NCBI RefSeq assembly: GCF_005406205.1
Contig: NZ_NXLZ01000003.1
Location: forward strand, 99,106-163,105
Length of the DNA: 64,000 nt
Source of the DNA: Campylobacter estrildidarum
GTDB lineage: Bacteria > Campylobacterota > Campylobacteria > Campylobacterales > Campylobacteraceae
Direction of reading: 5' to 3'
In this document: positions 17,185-26,419 of the stretch, one piece after another
Position numbering within the stretch: position 1 is the first letter of the stretch
Layout of the letters: each line of letters starts with the position of its first letter
Notes under the pieces: generated by a model
Databases searched by the model: none
What the model was told of the DNA's origin: nothing
Seen by the model: only the letters and a program-made list of their open reading frames with translations
Made by a program: the position numbers and the translations under genes

Positions 17185-18275
17185 GATTTTTATTTTGTAT
17201 TATCGCTTTTTTAATGATCGGGCAAGCCATAGAACGCCCTACTTTTGAAGATTTTGTCGCAGGTTATGAAAGAAATAAAGCTAGTATGTTTAATTACGAG
17301 GGACTTCCTGCTTTTGTATTGAGTGAAAATTTACTGGCTGTTTTGAAACTACCTAATGCAAAATTGAACAAATATGTAAAATACGATCCTTTTTTAAATC
17401 TTTATCTTGTTCGAACTGACTTTTCACTGATTCCTACGCCTATGGGAGATGAAGAAAAATTAACTCGTAATGATTGGGTAGGAGTTTGGGATCCAAATAA
17501 ACCTTATATAGGTCATATTAAATATTTAGCTCAAAACATTAATGAAAGAGATCAGCTTGATTTTAATACAAAAATAGGACTTTTAGGAACTGCTTGTTGC
17601 GAGATGATGGGTATTGCTTTAGATGATAATTCTTTTATAGGAAATCGTTATTTAAAACACTTTATGAAATATAACGATGTTTATTGGGGGGATATAGGTG
17701 TAGATTTTGCACTAAGAGAGAATAAGATTTATGTTAATAAAATTCGTAAAAATGGTCAATTTTTAATTAATGATGAAGTGATAAGTGTAGATGGAACCCC
17801 TGTTAAAAGCTTAAGAAAACTAAATGAAAAAATCCTTTTTGCAGATCCTGGAAGTACTCTTTATTTTCAAGTTTTAAGAGATAATGTAGATTTAAACATT
17901 TCAACTGAAGTTTTTGCAAAAGACATAAGTATGTTTAATCTCCCAAACACTAAACCGAAAGTAAAACCAACAAATTTTAGAAGCAATTTAGGCTTAAGTG
18001 TTAATTCATCCTTGATTGTTACAAAAGTTGATCCAAAATCTAAAGCTGATTTAGCTGGATTTATGGTGGGCGATAAAATTTTACGCGTCAATAATGCTAT
18101 AGTTAAAGATTTTAAAAACTTACAGACCATACTAGCTGGAGGAAATGATTTTAATATTTTAATTCAAAGAAAAAGTTCTAAGCTGCCTTTACATAACTTT
18201 AATGATAATTTGCTTGGCAATATCAATACAAATGGAGATGGAAATTTTCAATTTTTTATTAGGCTTAAAAAGTGA
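17181..18275 (+). CDS. Periplasmic PDZ-domain protein
   Basis: 364 residues, corresponding to Cj1643. A signal peptide spans about residues 1-17 ([18 protein letters not shown]). Two PDZ-like segments can be seen, near 175-220 (FLINDEVISVDGTPVKSL) and near 270-325 (ADLAGFMVGDKILRVNNAIV). A cysteine pair occurs in GTACCEMMGIAL. No protease catalytic triad is visible, so it is probably a scaffold or substrate-binding protein. The ATG overlaps the stop of the YbaB gene (ATGA). Confidence 0.8.
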   Translation: MRFLFCIIAFLMIGQAIERPTFEDFVAGYERNKASMFNYEGLPAFVLSENLLAVLKLPNAKLNKYVKYDPFLNLYLVRTDFSLIPTPMGDEEKLTRNDWVGVWDPNKPYIGHIKYLAQNINERDQLDFNTKIGLLGTACCEMMGIALDDNSFIGNRYLKHFMKYNDVYWGDIGVDFALRENKIYVNKIRKNGQFLINDEVISVDGTPVKSLRKLNEKILFADPGSTLYFQVLRDNVDLNISTEVFAKDISMFNLPNTKPKVKPTNFRSNLGLSVNSSLIVTKVDPKSKADLAGFMVGDKILRVNNAIVKDFKNLQTILAGGNDFNILIQRKSSKLPLHNFNDNLLGNINTNGDGNFQFFIRLKK

Positions 18276-19111
18276 GAGAAATTTTTATCAAGCATTTAAA
18301 TGAACATTTGCCATATATAGAAAGTTTTCATCCTTTTTTTAACGAAGCTTTGCAAGCAATGTTAAAAGCAGGAGGAAAACATTTTCGTGCGCAATTACTT
18401 TTAGGTGTAGTCAATTGCAAAACGCCACAGCTCATTTCAAATGCTTTAGATGCAGCCTTAGCATTAGAATTTATCCATACTTATTCTCTTATTCATGATG
18501 ATTTACCTGCTATGGATAACGCTGATTTTAGACGAGGTGCCCCTACTCTACATAAAAGCTATGATGAAACTGCAGCTATTTTAGTTGGAGATGCTTTAAA
18601 CACAGAAGCTTTTTTATTATTAAGTAATTTAAATTTAAAAGAAAAGATCAAAATCAATCTAATCCGTACTTTAGCTTACAATGCGGGTATTAATGGAATG
18701 ATTATAGGTCAAGCTATTGATTGTTATTTTGAAGATAAAAAACTCAAATTAGATGAACTTAAATTTTTACACATTCATAAAACTGCAAGGCTTATAGCTG
18801 CATCTTTAAAAATGGGTTGTGAAATTTGCGAACTAAATGAAAAAGAAAGTGAAAAGATTTATAATATCGGTTTAAAATTAGGTTTGATTTTCCAAATCAA
18901 TGATGATATTATTGATGCAACTATGAGTGAAGAACAGAGTGGAAAACCCACAAATCACGATACACATAAAAATTCTTTTGTGAATTTATTAGGACTTCAA
19001 GAAGCTATAAATTACAAAAATGATTTGATTCAAGATTGCAAAAATGATTTGATCGATTTAGATGAAAACATATCAAAAATGATTGAAAATCTTATAACAC
19101 AATATTTATAA
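18272..19111 (+). CDS. ispA: Farnesyl/geranyl diphosphate synthase
   Basis: A 279-residue trans-prenyl transferase that builds C10/C15 diphosphates for quinones and undecaprenol. First aspartate-rich motif with flanks: LIHDDLPAMDNADFRRG. Second motif: FQINDDIIDAT. GKHFRAQLLL near the N-terminus is the substrate-binding GKxxR. GTG start overlapping the stop of the PDZ gene (GTGA). Confidence 0.94.
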   Translation: MREIFIKHLNEHLPYIESFHPFFNEALQAMLKAGGKHFRAQLLLGVVNCKTPQLISNALDAALALEFIHTYSLIHDDLPAMDNADFRRGAPTLHKSYDETAAILVGDALNTEAFLLLSNLNLKEKIKINLIRTLAYNAGINGMIIGQAIDCYFEDKKLKLDELKFLHIHKTARLIAASLKMGCEICELNEKESEKIYNIGLKLGLIFQINDDIIDATMSEEQSGKPTNHDTHKNSFVNLLGLQEAINYKNDLIQDCKNDLIDLDENISKMIENLITQYL

Positions 19112-19120
19112 AGGTTGAAA

Positions 19121-21037
19121 ATGGATGCAAAATTTCTAAAAATTCAAGCAGATACTTTAAGATTTTTAAGTGCAGATATGATTGAAAAAGCAAATTCTGG
19201 TCATCCTGGTGCTGCATTAGGTCTAGCTGATATTTTAAGTGTTTTAAGTTATCATTTAAAGCACAATCCTAAAAATCCAAATTGGATAAACCGCGATAGA
19301 TTAGTTTTTTCAGGTGGCCATGCTAGTGCTTTAATTTATAGTTTTTTGCATTTAAGCGGTTATGATTTAAGTTTAGATGATTTAAAAAATTTTAGACAAC
19401 TTCATTCTAAAACTCCTGGGCATCCAGAAATCACAACACCAGGTATTGAAATTGCAACGGGTCCTTTAGGACAGGGTGTGGCAAACGCTGTTGGGTTTGC
19501 TATGGCTGCTAAAAAAGCCAAAAAAATGCTTGGAGAAGATCTTATTGATCATAAAGTATATTGTCTTTGTGGTGATGGAGATTTACAAGAAGGAATTTCT
19601 TATGAAGCTTGTTCTTTAGCAGGACTTCATAAACTAGATAATTTAATACTCATTTATGATAGCAATAATATCTCTATAGAAGGAGATGTAGGTCTTGCCT
19701 TTAATGAAGATGTTGCCTTGCGTTTTAAATCTCAAGGTTTTGAAGTTCAAGATATCGATGGACACAATTTTGAAGAGATTGATAAAGCTTTAAAAAAAGC
19801 AAAAAATTCTAAACAACCAAGCCTTATTATTGCAAAAACAACCATTGCTAAAGGTGCTGGAAAGCTCGAAGGAAGCCATAAAAGCCATGGTGCACCCTTA
19901 GGAGAAGATATTGTAAAAGAAGCTAAAGAAAAAATAGGTTTTGATAAAAATTTAACCTTTCAAATTCCACCAGAAGCAAAAATTCGCTTTGAAAGTGCTA
20001 TAGAACTTGGGGATTTAGAAGAAGCGAGATGGAAAGAAAAACTTAAAAATTCAGAAAAAAAAGAACTCTTAGAAAAGCTTTTAAAGCCTGATTTTAGTAA
20101 AATACAATATCCCGATTTTAAAGGCAAAGATCTTGCCACAAGAGACAGTAATGGCGAAATTTTAAATATTTTAGCTAAAAATTTAGAAGGCTTTTTAGGC
20201 GGAAGTGCGGATTTAGGTCCTTCAAATAAAACAGAACTTCACGAAATGGGAGATTTTGTAGAAGGAAAAAATATCCATTTTGGCATAAGAGAACATGCAA
20301 TGGCAGCTATTAATAATGCCTTTGCGCGCTATGGCTTATTTTTACCTTTTTCAGCAACTTTTTTTATATTTAGTGAATACCTAAAACCTGCTGCTAGAAT
20401 TGCAGCTTTAATGAAAATCAAACATTTCTTTATTTTCTCTCATGATAGTATTGGAGTGGGAGAAGATGGTCCTACGCATCAACCTATCGAACAATTAAGT
20501 ATTTTTAGAGCTATGCCTAATTTCTTGACTTTTAGACCTGCAGATGGGATTGAAAATGTTAAAGCTTGGAAAATAGCTCTAAACGCAGACATACCAAGTG
20601 CTTTTGTGCTTTCACGTCAAAAACTAAAAGCTTTAAGTGAACCAGTCTTTGGGGATGTTAAAAATGGAGCTTATTTGCTAAAAGAAAACACCAATCCTAA
20701 ATTTACTCTACTTGCTAGCGGTAGCGAAGTTTCACTTTGCTTAGATGTTGCCAATGAACTTGCAAAACAAAATATTGCCTGCAATGTCGCTTCGATGCCT
20801 TGCTTTGAACTTTTTGATCAGCAAGAAAATGATTACAAAAAAAGAATTTTGCAAGGAGAAGTTATAGGGGTTGAAGCAGCAAATTCTAATGAACTTTATA
20901 AATTTTGTCATAGAGTTTATGGTATTGAAAGTTTTGGAGAGAGTGGAAAAGAAAAAGATGTATTTGAATACTTTGGCTTTAGCACTTCTAAACTTTTAAA
21001 TTTTATACTTGAAAAACAAAATGGATGCAAATTTTAA
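19121..21037 (+). CDS. tkt: Transketolase
   Basis: A 638-residue thiamin-diphosphate enzyme of the non-oxidative pentose phosphate pathway, needed for ribose and erythrose-4-phosphate synthesis. The ThDP/Mg motif is GDGDLQEGISYEACSLAG with IYDSNNISIEGD. The N-terminal IEKANSGHPGAALGLAD and the central HFGIREHAMAAINNA with catalytic Glu are present. I chose ATG 19,121; an in-frame TTG six bases earlier overlaps AAAGG, the likely ribosome site. The 3' end overlaps mlaE by 17 bases. Confidence 0.97.
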   Translation: MDAKFLKIQADTLRFLSADMIEKANSGHPGAALGLADILSVLSYHLKHNPKNPNWINRDRLVFSGGHASALIYSFLHLSGYDLSLDDLKNFRQLHSKTPGHPEITTPGIEIATGPLGQGVANAVGFAMAAKKAKKMLGEDLIDHKVYCLCGDGDLQEGISYEACSLAGLHKLDNLILIYDSNNISIEGDVGLAFNEDVALRFKSQGFEVQDIDGHNFEEIDKALKKAKNSKQPSLIIAKTTIAKGAGKLEGSHKSHGAPLGEDIVKEAKEKIGFDKNLTFQIPPEAKIRFESAIELGDLEEARWKEKLKNSEKKELLEKLLKPDFSKIQYPDFKGKDLATRDSNGEILNILAKNLEGFLGGSADLGPSNKTELHEMGDFVEGKNIHFGIREHAMAAINNAFARYGLFLPFSATFFIFSEYLKPAARIAALMKIKHFFIFSHDSIGVGEDGPTHQPIEQLSIFRAMPNFLTFRPADGIENVKAWKIALNADIPSAFVLSRQKLKALSEPVFGDVKNGAYLLKENTNPKFTLLASGSEVSLCLDVANELAKQNIACNVASMPCFELFDQQENDYKKRILQGEVIGVEAANSNELYKFCHRVYGIESFGESGKEKDVFEYFGFSTSKLLNFILEKQNGCKF

Positions 21038-22133
21038 ATTTCAAAAAGATAAATTATTGATTTTTGGAATTTGGGATAAAACAAGTGTTGCAAAATTAAA
21101 GATCCACAATTTTTTATCTCAAATTTCAAATGCAAACTATATTTTTGACTTTAGTAATTTAGAAAAAATTGATATGGCTGGAGTGAGATTTTTTTTAGCT
21201 TTAGAATTTGATCTTAAAAAAAATAATATTACAATATCAAAGCAAGGTTTAAACTCGCGTTTTCAAAAACTATTCCAACTTTGTGAAAAAAACTATCAAA
21301 GAATAGATAATAATGTGCAAAAAAATAAGATCAGCTTTAAAGAATTATTTACATCTTTAGGGATACTAATTATCAACTTTTTAATAATTTTAAGAGATTT
21401 TATCAATTTTATAGGTGCTTTTTTCATCAGCCTTTTGCTGTGTTTTAAAAATCCTAAAAATTTCCGCTTCGTATCTTTTTTATATCATATAGAAAATTCA
21501 GCATTTAACGCTTTACCTATTGTCATTTTAACTGCTTTTTTAATAGGAGTTGTTCTTGCTTATCAAGCAGCTTACCAATTGGCACAATTTGGGGCTAATA
21601 TTTTTATTGTTGATCTAATAGGAATTTCAGCCACTAGAGAACTTGCTCCTTTGATCACAGCTATTATAATAGCTGGAAGAAGTGCGAGTTCTTACACGGC
21701 ACAAATTGGAGTGATGAAAATAACAGATGAAATCGCTGCAATGAATACAATGGGCTTTAGATCTTTTGATTTTATCATTATCCCTCGTGTTATAGCCTTG
21801 ATCATTTCTATGCCCTTAATAGTCGCTCTAAGCGATGCTATAAGTATTTTAGGTGGAATGATAGTTGCAAAAATAAACCTTGATATTTCTTTTTCAGAAT
21901 TTATAAGACGCTTTAAAGAAGCAGTCGAATTAAAGCATATCATCATAGGTCTTGCAAAAGCTCCGATGTTTGGATTTTTAATAGGTTCAATTGCCTGTTT
22001 TAATGGTTTTAAGGTAAAAAATACCACACAAAGCATAGGAATTTATACCACAAAAAGTGTTGTAAGTACTATTTTTTGGGTGATAGCATTTGATGCTTTA
22101 TTTTCGATTATTTTAACTATGGCCGGAATTTGA
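21021..22133 (+). CDS. mlaE: MlaE-type lipid ABC permease with N-terminal STAS-like domain
   Basis: 370 residues. The first ~90 form a STAS/MlaB-like domain (IFDFSNLEKIDMAGVRFFLAL). The rest is a MlaE permease with about 5-6 helices and the signatures GISATRELAPLITAIIIAGR and IGVMKITDEIAAMNTMG. It is part of an inner-membrane system that moves phospholipids to or from the outer membrane. Corresponds to Cj1646 (iamB, of the invasion-associated marker locus). MlaB and MlaE are separate proteins in E. coli and fused here. The ATG at 21,021 lies inside the end of tkt; an in-frame TTG 12 bases earlier is less likely. Confidence 0.9.
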   Translation: MDANFKFQKDKLLIFGIWDKTSVAKLKIHNFLSQISNANYIFDFSNLEKIDMAGVRFFLALEFDLKKNNITISKQGLNSRFQKLFQLCEKNYQRIDNNVQKNKISFKELFTSLGILIINFLIILRDFINFIGAFFISLLLCFKNPKNFRFVSFLYHIENSAFNALPIVILTAFLIGVVLAYQAAYQLAQFGANIFIVDLIGISATRELAPLITAIIIAGRSASSYTAQIGVMKITDEIAAMNTMGFRSFDFIIIPRVIALIISMPLIVALSDAISILGGMIVAKINLDISFSEFIRRFKEAVELKHIIIGLAKAPMFGFLIGSIACFNGFKVKNTTQSIGIYTTKSVVSTIFWVIAFDALFSIILTMAGI

Positions 22134-22855
22134 TGGTTATTAAAGCACATAATATCACGACCAAATTTGATCAAAAAATAATCCACAATAAAATCAATTT
22201 TGAAGTTAAAGAAAATGAAATTTTTGGCATTTTGGGTGGAAGCGGGAGTGGCAAATCCGTTTTACTCAAACAAATGTTACTTTTAGAACACTTTGATGAA
22301 GGAGAGTATGAAATTTTAGGCTTTAAGCTTAAAAATATCAGTGAAAAAAATGCTTTAAATTTACAAAAACAATGGGGAGTGGTTTTTCAATTTGCTGCTC
22401 TTTTTAGTTTTTTAAATGTTTATGAAAATATAGCTATCCCTTTAAAAGAATACACTCAATTGGATGAAATTTCCATCAAAGAATTAGTTCTTATGAAGCT
22501 TAAAATGGTTGGATTAAATGAAAGTGTTTTAAGGCAATTTCCAAGCCAACTAAGCGGAGGAATGCAAAAAAGAGTGGCCATTGCAAGAGCTTTAGCCTTA
22601 GATAGCAAATTGCTTTTTCTTGATGAACCTACTTCAGGTTTAGATCCACATAGTAGCCGAGAATTTGATGAGCTTATTTTAGAATTACAACAAATTTTTA
22701 ATCTTAGCATTGTATTGGTAACTCATGATAAAGACAGTATGAAAACCTTGCTTGATCGTTTTATCATTTTAGAAAATAAAAAAGTGGGATTTTATGGGAC
22801 TTATGAGGAACTTAAAATGCAAAATGAAAAACTTTTAAAAAGATTTATGGAGTAA
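22133..22855 (+). CDS. mlaF: MlaF-type lipid ABC ATPase
   Basis: 240-residue ABC ATPase. Walker A is GGSGSGKS, the signature is LSGGMQKRVAIARAL, Walker B is LLFLDEPTSGLDP and the H-loop is VTHD. The variant signature SGGMQKR is typical of MlaF. It powers the adjacent MlaE permease. Corresponds to Cj1647 (iamA). The ATG overlaps the mlaE stop (TGATG); a TTG three bases earlier is in frame but less likely. mlaD begins 2 bases after its stop. Confidence 0.93.
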   Translation: MVIKAHNITTKFDQKIIHNKINFEVKENEIFGILGGSGSGKSVLLKQMLLLEHFDEGEYEILGFKLKNISEKNALNLQKQWGVVFQFAALFSFLNVYENIAIPLKEYTQLDEISIKELVLMKLKMVGLNESVLRQFPSQLSGGMQKRVAIARALALDSKLLFLDEPTSGLDPHSSREFDELILELQQIFNLSIVLVTHDKDSMKTLLDRFIILENKKVGFYGTYEELKMQNEKLLKRFME

Positions 22856-22857
22856 AA

Positions 22858-23742
22858 GTGGAAAATAGAGCTAATTACTTTTTTGTAGGGATTTTTGTCT
22901 TTGGATTGTTTTTTGCTAGTTTGGCATTTATACTTTGGCTTGGAGGATATGCTAAGGATGAAAGCTTTGAATATTATGAAATTCAAACGCAAGAATCTGT
23001 AGCCGGCCTTGGCATTAAAGCGCCAGTAAGACTTTTAGGTGTAGAAGTTGGAAGCGTAGAAAATATTAGCATTAATACACAGCAAGATTTAGGAGTTGAA
23101 ATACTGATTAAAGTAAAAAAAGATACTCCTATAAAACAAGATACTTTCGCAACTTTGCAATTACAAGGAATTACGGGGCTTAAATTTGTTCAATTGCAAG
23201 GTGGAAGTAAAGATAGTCCAAAATTAATCAGTAAAAACAAAAATAAACCGCCTATAATCCAATTTAAAGAAAGTTTTTTTACCGCCATAGATAAACAAAG
23301 CGAACATATTTTTTCTTTAGTTAAAACAGCAGATGATAAAACCAAAGAACTTTTAAGTAAGCAAAATTTAAAAAATTTAGAACTCATTTTAAAAAATTTA
23401 GCCCAAGTTAGCATTAACCTTAATCAAAACTCACAAAAAATGAGTCAAAATATTACAAATGCAAGTTTTAAATTAGGACAAATGGCAGATAATATAAGTC
23501 TTGCGGCTAAAAATTTTAATGAAATTTTAAAAAGCATTAAAGAAGGGGCAATTGCTTTAAATTCTTTTGCCAAAAAAGCCAATTTAAAAATGGACTCTTA
23601 TGATGAAGATATTGAACAAAATTTAGGACTCTTAAAAAAAGTTTTATTAGAAAGCGAACTTTTAATTAAAAATCTACAAAAAAGCCCATCTGATCTTTTA
23701 TTTAAACAAGAAAAACCTCAACTAGGACCTGGAGAAAGATAA
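22858..23742 (+). CDS. mlaD: MlaD-type MCE-domain protein
   Basis: 294 residues: an N-terminal transmembrane anchor (about 7-28), an MCE domain (about 38-120; SVAGLGIKAPVRLLGVEVG and LQLQGITGLKFVQLQGG) and a long helical C-terminus, probably coiled coil. MCE rings in the periplasm carry lipids between membranes. GTG start. Its stop overlaps the ATG of the lipoprotein gene. Confidence 0.92.
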   Translation: MENRANYFFVGIFVFGLFFASLAFILWLGGYAKDESFEYYEIQTQESVAGLGIKAPVRLLGVEVGSVENISINTQQDLGVEILIKVKKDTPIKQDTFATLQLQGITGLKFVQLQGGSKDSPKLISKNKNKPPIIQFKESFFTAIDKQSEHIFSLVKTADDKTKELLSKQNLKNLELILKNLAQVSINLNQNSQKMSQNITNASFKLGQMADNISLAAKNFNEILKSIKEGAIALNSFAKKANLKMDSYDEDIEQNLGLLKKVLLESELLIKNLQKSPSDLLFKQEKPQLGPGER

Positions 23743-24335
23743 TGAAAAAGTATTTATATATATTTATTTTAAGTTTTATTTTTTATGGATGTTCCATTAA
23801 TAGTCAAGTTGATAAAACTCAAATGTTTATTTTAAAAAACAATGAAATTCCATCTAATATTGTTTTTAAAAAAATAGATAAAATTTTAAAAATTAAAAAT
23901 GCTTATTTACCCTTATATCTTAATTCAAAATCAATTATATATATAGAAAATAATATGGGCAATTCTTATGCTTATTATTTTTGGGCGGATTTGCCAAGCA
24001 ATTTTTATCAATCTTTGCTTTTATCCAAACTAGAACAAGCTAAAATATTCAAAGCTGTGATTTTTAAAGAAAGCTCTTTAGAGTCTGATTATATTCTTGA
24101 AAGTAGAATTGAATCTTTTGAACAGATTATTAAACTTGAGCAAAATTATGCAAAGATTACAATCAGCGTGAATTTAATTGACGCAAAAGAAAATAAAACC
24201 ATTTCTCATCGTCTTTTTAGCACCAAACAAAATATTGATGAAAAAGATATTCAAGGTGTTTATAAAGCCTTTGACAAAGGTCTAAATTCTTTAACCAAAG
24301 ATATTGTTTTATGGATCAATTCTAATATAAATTAA
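23742..24335 (+). CDS. Mla-linked auxiliary lipoprotein
   Basis: A 197-residue lipoprotein. The signal peptide ends in the lipobox FYGCS with the lipidated cysteine at about residue 17. The mature part (YAYYFWADLPSNFYQSLLLSKLEQA, then ESDYILESRIESFEQI) resembles the ABC-type transport auxiliary component family (PqiC/YmbA-like) that accompanies MCE systems. Last gene of the Mla run; its start overlaps mlaD. No MlaC-like soluble carrier gene is adjacent. Confidence 0.8.
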   Translation: MKKYLYIFILSFIFYGCSINSQVDKTQMFILKNNEIPSNIVFKKIDKILKIKNAYLPLYLNSKSIIYIENNMGNSYAYYFWADLPSNFYQSLLLSKLEQAKIFKAVIFKESSLESDYILESRIESFEQIIKLEQNYAKITISVNLIDAKENKTISHRLFSTKQNIDEKDIQGVYKAFDKGLNSLTKDIVLWINSNIN

Positions 24336-24341
24336 AAAATA

Positions 24342-24357
24342 GGAACACTTTTTGCTT
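24342..24357 (+). promoter_or_regulatory. Sigma-54 promoter
   Basis: GGAACACTTTTTGCTT has the invariant GG-N10-GC spacing and matches the -24/-12 consensus (GGAAC and TTGCTT). The expected transcript start is near 24,367, about 29 bases before the ATG at 24,396. RpoN in Campylobacter mainly drives middle flagellar genes. Confidence 0.8.
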
Positions 24358-24395
24358 TAATAAAATTTAGTAATAATTTTTTGAAAGGCAAAAAA

Positions 24396-24896
24396 ATGAA
24401 AAATGAATTAGATGTATTAAAAAAACATTTGGGAGAAGTGGAAGGAGTTGGCGAATTTAAGGCCAATCAAATTTGCTCTCAAATAAATGATGCTAATGAT
24501 TTTATTGGTGCTTTACAAATACTTGAACTCTCGCTTAAAAAAATTGAACAAAGCATTACTCAAAGACTTGATGAAAAAATCGATGATTTACAAAAACGCA
24601 CTCTAGATGCAACCACTTCGCAACTTATCCAAAATTGTTCTTTCATGGGAACTGCACTTTTTGGAAATATTTTTAACGTATATGTTGGCAAAAAACTTTT
24701 TGAATTTGAAATTTCAAATCCTCTTTTAATCTTAGAAAAAGCTGGATATGAAGGAGTTTTAGCATATATTCAAGATAAAAGAGATGAAATAAAAAATATT
24801 TTAGCTGATCTAGCCAATGCTATTGTTATGGGTCAAAGTATAGATAACACTGGAATGTATAATTCAACTACAGATTTTAAAAATCTTTTTAGATAA
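24396..24896 (+). CDS. Sigma-54-dependent protein of unknown function (Cj1650-like)
   Basis: A 166-residue soluble helical protein without a signal peptide. A coiled-coil-like stretch spans about 45-75 (ELSLKKIEQSITQRLDEKI). No family recognised; by position Cj1650. The sigma-54 promoter just upstream puts it in the flagellar hierarchy, so a flagellar or flagellum-coupled role is inferred. I chose ATG 24,396, preceded by AAAGGC; an in-frame TTG 15 bases earlier overlaps the leader. It converges on map with an 11-base gap. Confidence 0.8.
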   Translation: MKNELDVLKKHLGEVEGVGEFKANQICSQINDANDFIGALQILELSLKKIEQSITQRLDEKIDDLQKRTLDATTSQLIQNCSFMGTALFGNIFNVYVGKKLFEFEISNPLLILEKAGYEGVLAYIQDKRDEIKNILADLANAIVMGQSIDNTGMYNSTTDFKNLFR

Positions 24897-24907
24897 TAAA
24901 AGCTGTT

Positions 24908-25666
24908 TCATAAAGCAGAAAGAATATCTGCTCGCCCATTAATAACCGCTACGCAATGTTCATAATGTGCAGTGTTTAACTCATCAGCACTGCCCGCATC
25001 CCATTTTCCATTAAAATGCTTTGGAGTGCCATCTTTTTGGCATATCATAGGTTCTATGCAAAAAACCATTCCATTTTTTATCTTAGGTCCGCTTTTTGCA
25101 TTAGCTCCCTTTTCTAAATAATTTAAAATTTCAGGCTCCCCGTGAGGTTTCCGACCTATTCCATGTCCGCAATACCCACGCAATGGAACAAAACCTCTTG
25201 AAGTAATAAATTCACCCAACGCAGCCGAAAGCTCCTTAAAACGCATTCCATCTTTAATAATATCAATTGCATAATACAAAGCATCTTTAGCACAAGCAAT
25301 CAAAGCTTCATCCTTAGAAGAAATTTTACCAATAGCAATAGTTCTAGCAGCATCTCCATAATACCCATCAAGCATTGCGCCGACATCTATGCCTAAAATA
25401 TCGCCTTCTTTGAGAATTTTATCATCAGGAATTCCATGGATGCAAACTTGATTTAAAGAAGTACAAATTGCACCTGGAAAGCCATAAAGTCCTTTAAAAG
25501 AAGGTTTGGCACCCAAGCTTAATATATGCTCTTCTGCCATTTGATCAATTTGTTTTAAACTCATTCCAATTTTTATTTCTTTTTCTAGAAAATCCAAAGT
25601 TTTTGCAACGATTTGATTTGCGTTTCTAAGTTTTTCTATTTCGGCAGGTTTTTTTAATTCTATCAT
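24908..25666 (-). CDS. map: Methionine aminopeptidase, type I
   Basis: A 252-residue metalloprotease that removes N-terminal methionine from new proteins. Metal ligands are visible: GIDVGAMLDGYYGDAARTIAIG (two Asp), GHGIGRKPHGEP (His), MVFCIEPM (Glu) and a final Glu near TAHYEHCVAV. First-part motif: ICTSLNQVCIHGIP. Lies 9 bases after murI on the same strand. Confidence 0.96.
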   Translation of the reverse strand: MIELKKPAEIEKLRNANQIVAKTLDFLEKEIKIGMSLKQIDQMAEEHILSLGAKPSFKGLYGFPGAICTSLNQVCIHGIPDDKILKEGDILGIDVGAMLDGYYGDAARTIAIGKISSKDEALIACAKDALYYAIDIIKDGMRFKELSAALGEFITSRGFVPLRGYCGHGIGRKPHGEPEILNYLEKGANAKSGPKIKNGMVFCIEPMICQKDGTPKHFNGKWDAGSADELNTAHYEHCVAVINGRADILSAL

Positions 25667-25675
25667 GATTTATCC

Positions 25676-26419
25676 TTATAAATTTAACCAAATTTTAGCA
25701 GTATTTTTTAAAGATTGCACATCACTTGAAGCATAAAAATGCAAAAGAGCTTTATCTTTTTTATAAATTAATTTTTCTTTTTCTTTCAAAAAATCAACTA
25801 TAGCATCACCTGAATGGATTAATTTTGTATTTTGACCAAAATAATTACTCAAAGATTTCATTAAAAAAGGAAAATGAGTACAAGCAAGAATTAAAGCATC
25901 GGGAGTTTGAACTTTTTCAAAATAATATTTCATAGCACTTTGTAAAAATTCTCCCTCAAAAATACCCTCTTCAACCATAGGAACAAAAAGTCCAGTCGCT
26001 AAAGCTTCAATATTAGTAAAACCTTGTTCGATTAGACGTTTTTGATATTCTTGTGAATTTATAGTCGCTTTTGTAGCAATTACTAAAATTTTCTCATCTT
26101 TATACTTGAGTGCTTTTTTTGTTGCTTCAACTCCAGCATCTATAACTCCATATATGGGAATATTAGCATTCTTTTGTAATACATCTAAAGCATAAGCACT
26201 TGCAGTATTACAAGCTATTATAAGCATTTCAATTTGAAATTTTTTAAAAAATTCCAACGCTTCCAAACAAAACTTAATAATTGTATCCTTATCTTTCACT
26301 CCATAAGGAACTCTCGCAGTATCTCCATAATAAATTATTTCATCAAATAAATTTGCCTCATAAAGAGATTTTAAGACGCTAAGTCCTCCTACGCCACTAT
26401 CAAAAACACCGATTTTCAT
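25676..26419 (-). CDS. murI: Glutamate racemase
   Basis: A 247-residue cofactor-independent racemase that supplies D-glutamate for peptidoglycan. The two catalytic cysteines are in IIACNTASAYAL and LACTHFPFL; the N-terminal FDSGVGGLSVL is the substrate loop. The start overlaps the stop of the NlpC/P60 gene by 4 bases, linking wall precursor synthesis with a predicted wall hydrolase. Confidence 0.95.
   Translation of the reverse strand: MKIGVFDSGVGGLSVLKSLYEANLFDEIIYYGDTARVPYGVKDKDTIIKFCLEALEFFKKFQIEMLIIACNTASAYALDVLQKNANIPIYGVIDAGVEATKKALKYKDEKILVIATKATINSQEYQKRLIEQGFTNIEALATGLFVPMVEEGIFEGEFLQSAMKYYFEKVQTPDALILACTHFPFLMKSLSNYFGQNTKLIHSGDAIVDFLKEKEKLIYKKDKALLHFYASSDVQSLKNTAKIWLNL

Noticed and set aside
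17686..17691. G6 tract in the PDZ gene
   Set aside because: Same reason: short, within an intact conserved frame (YWGD).
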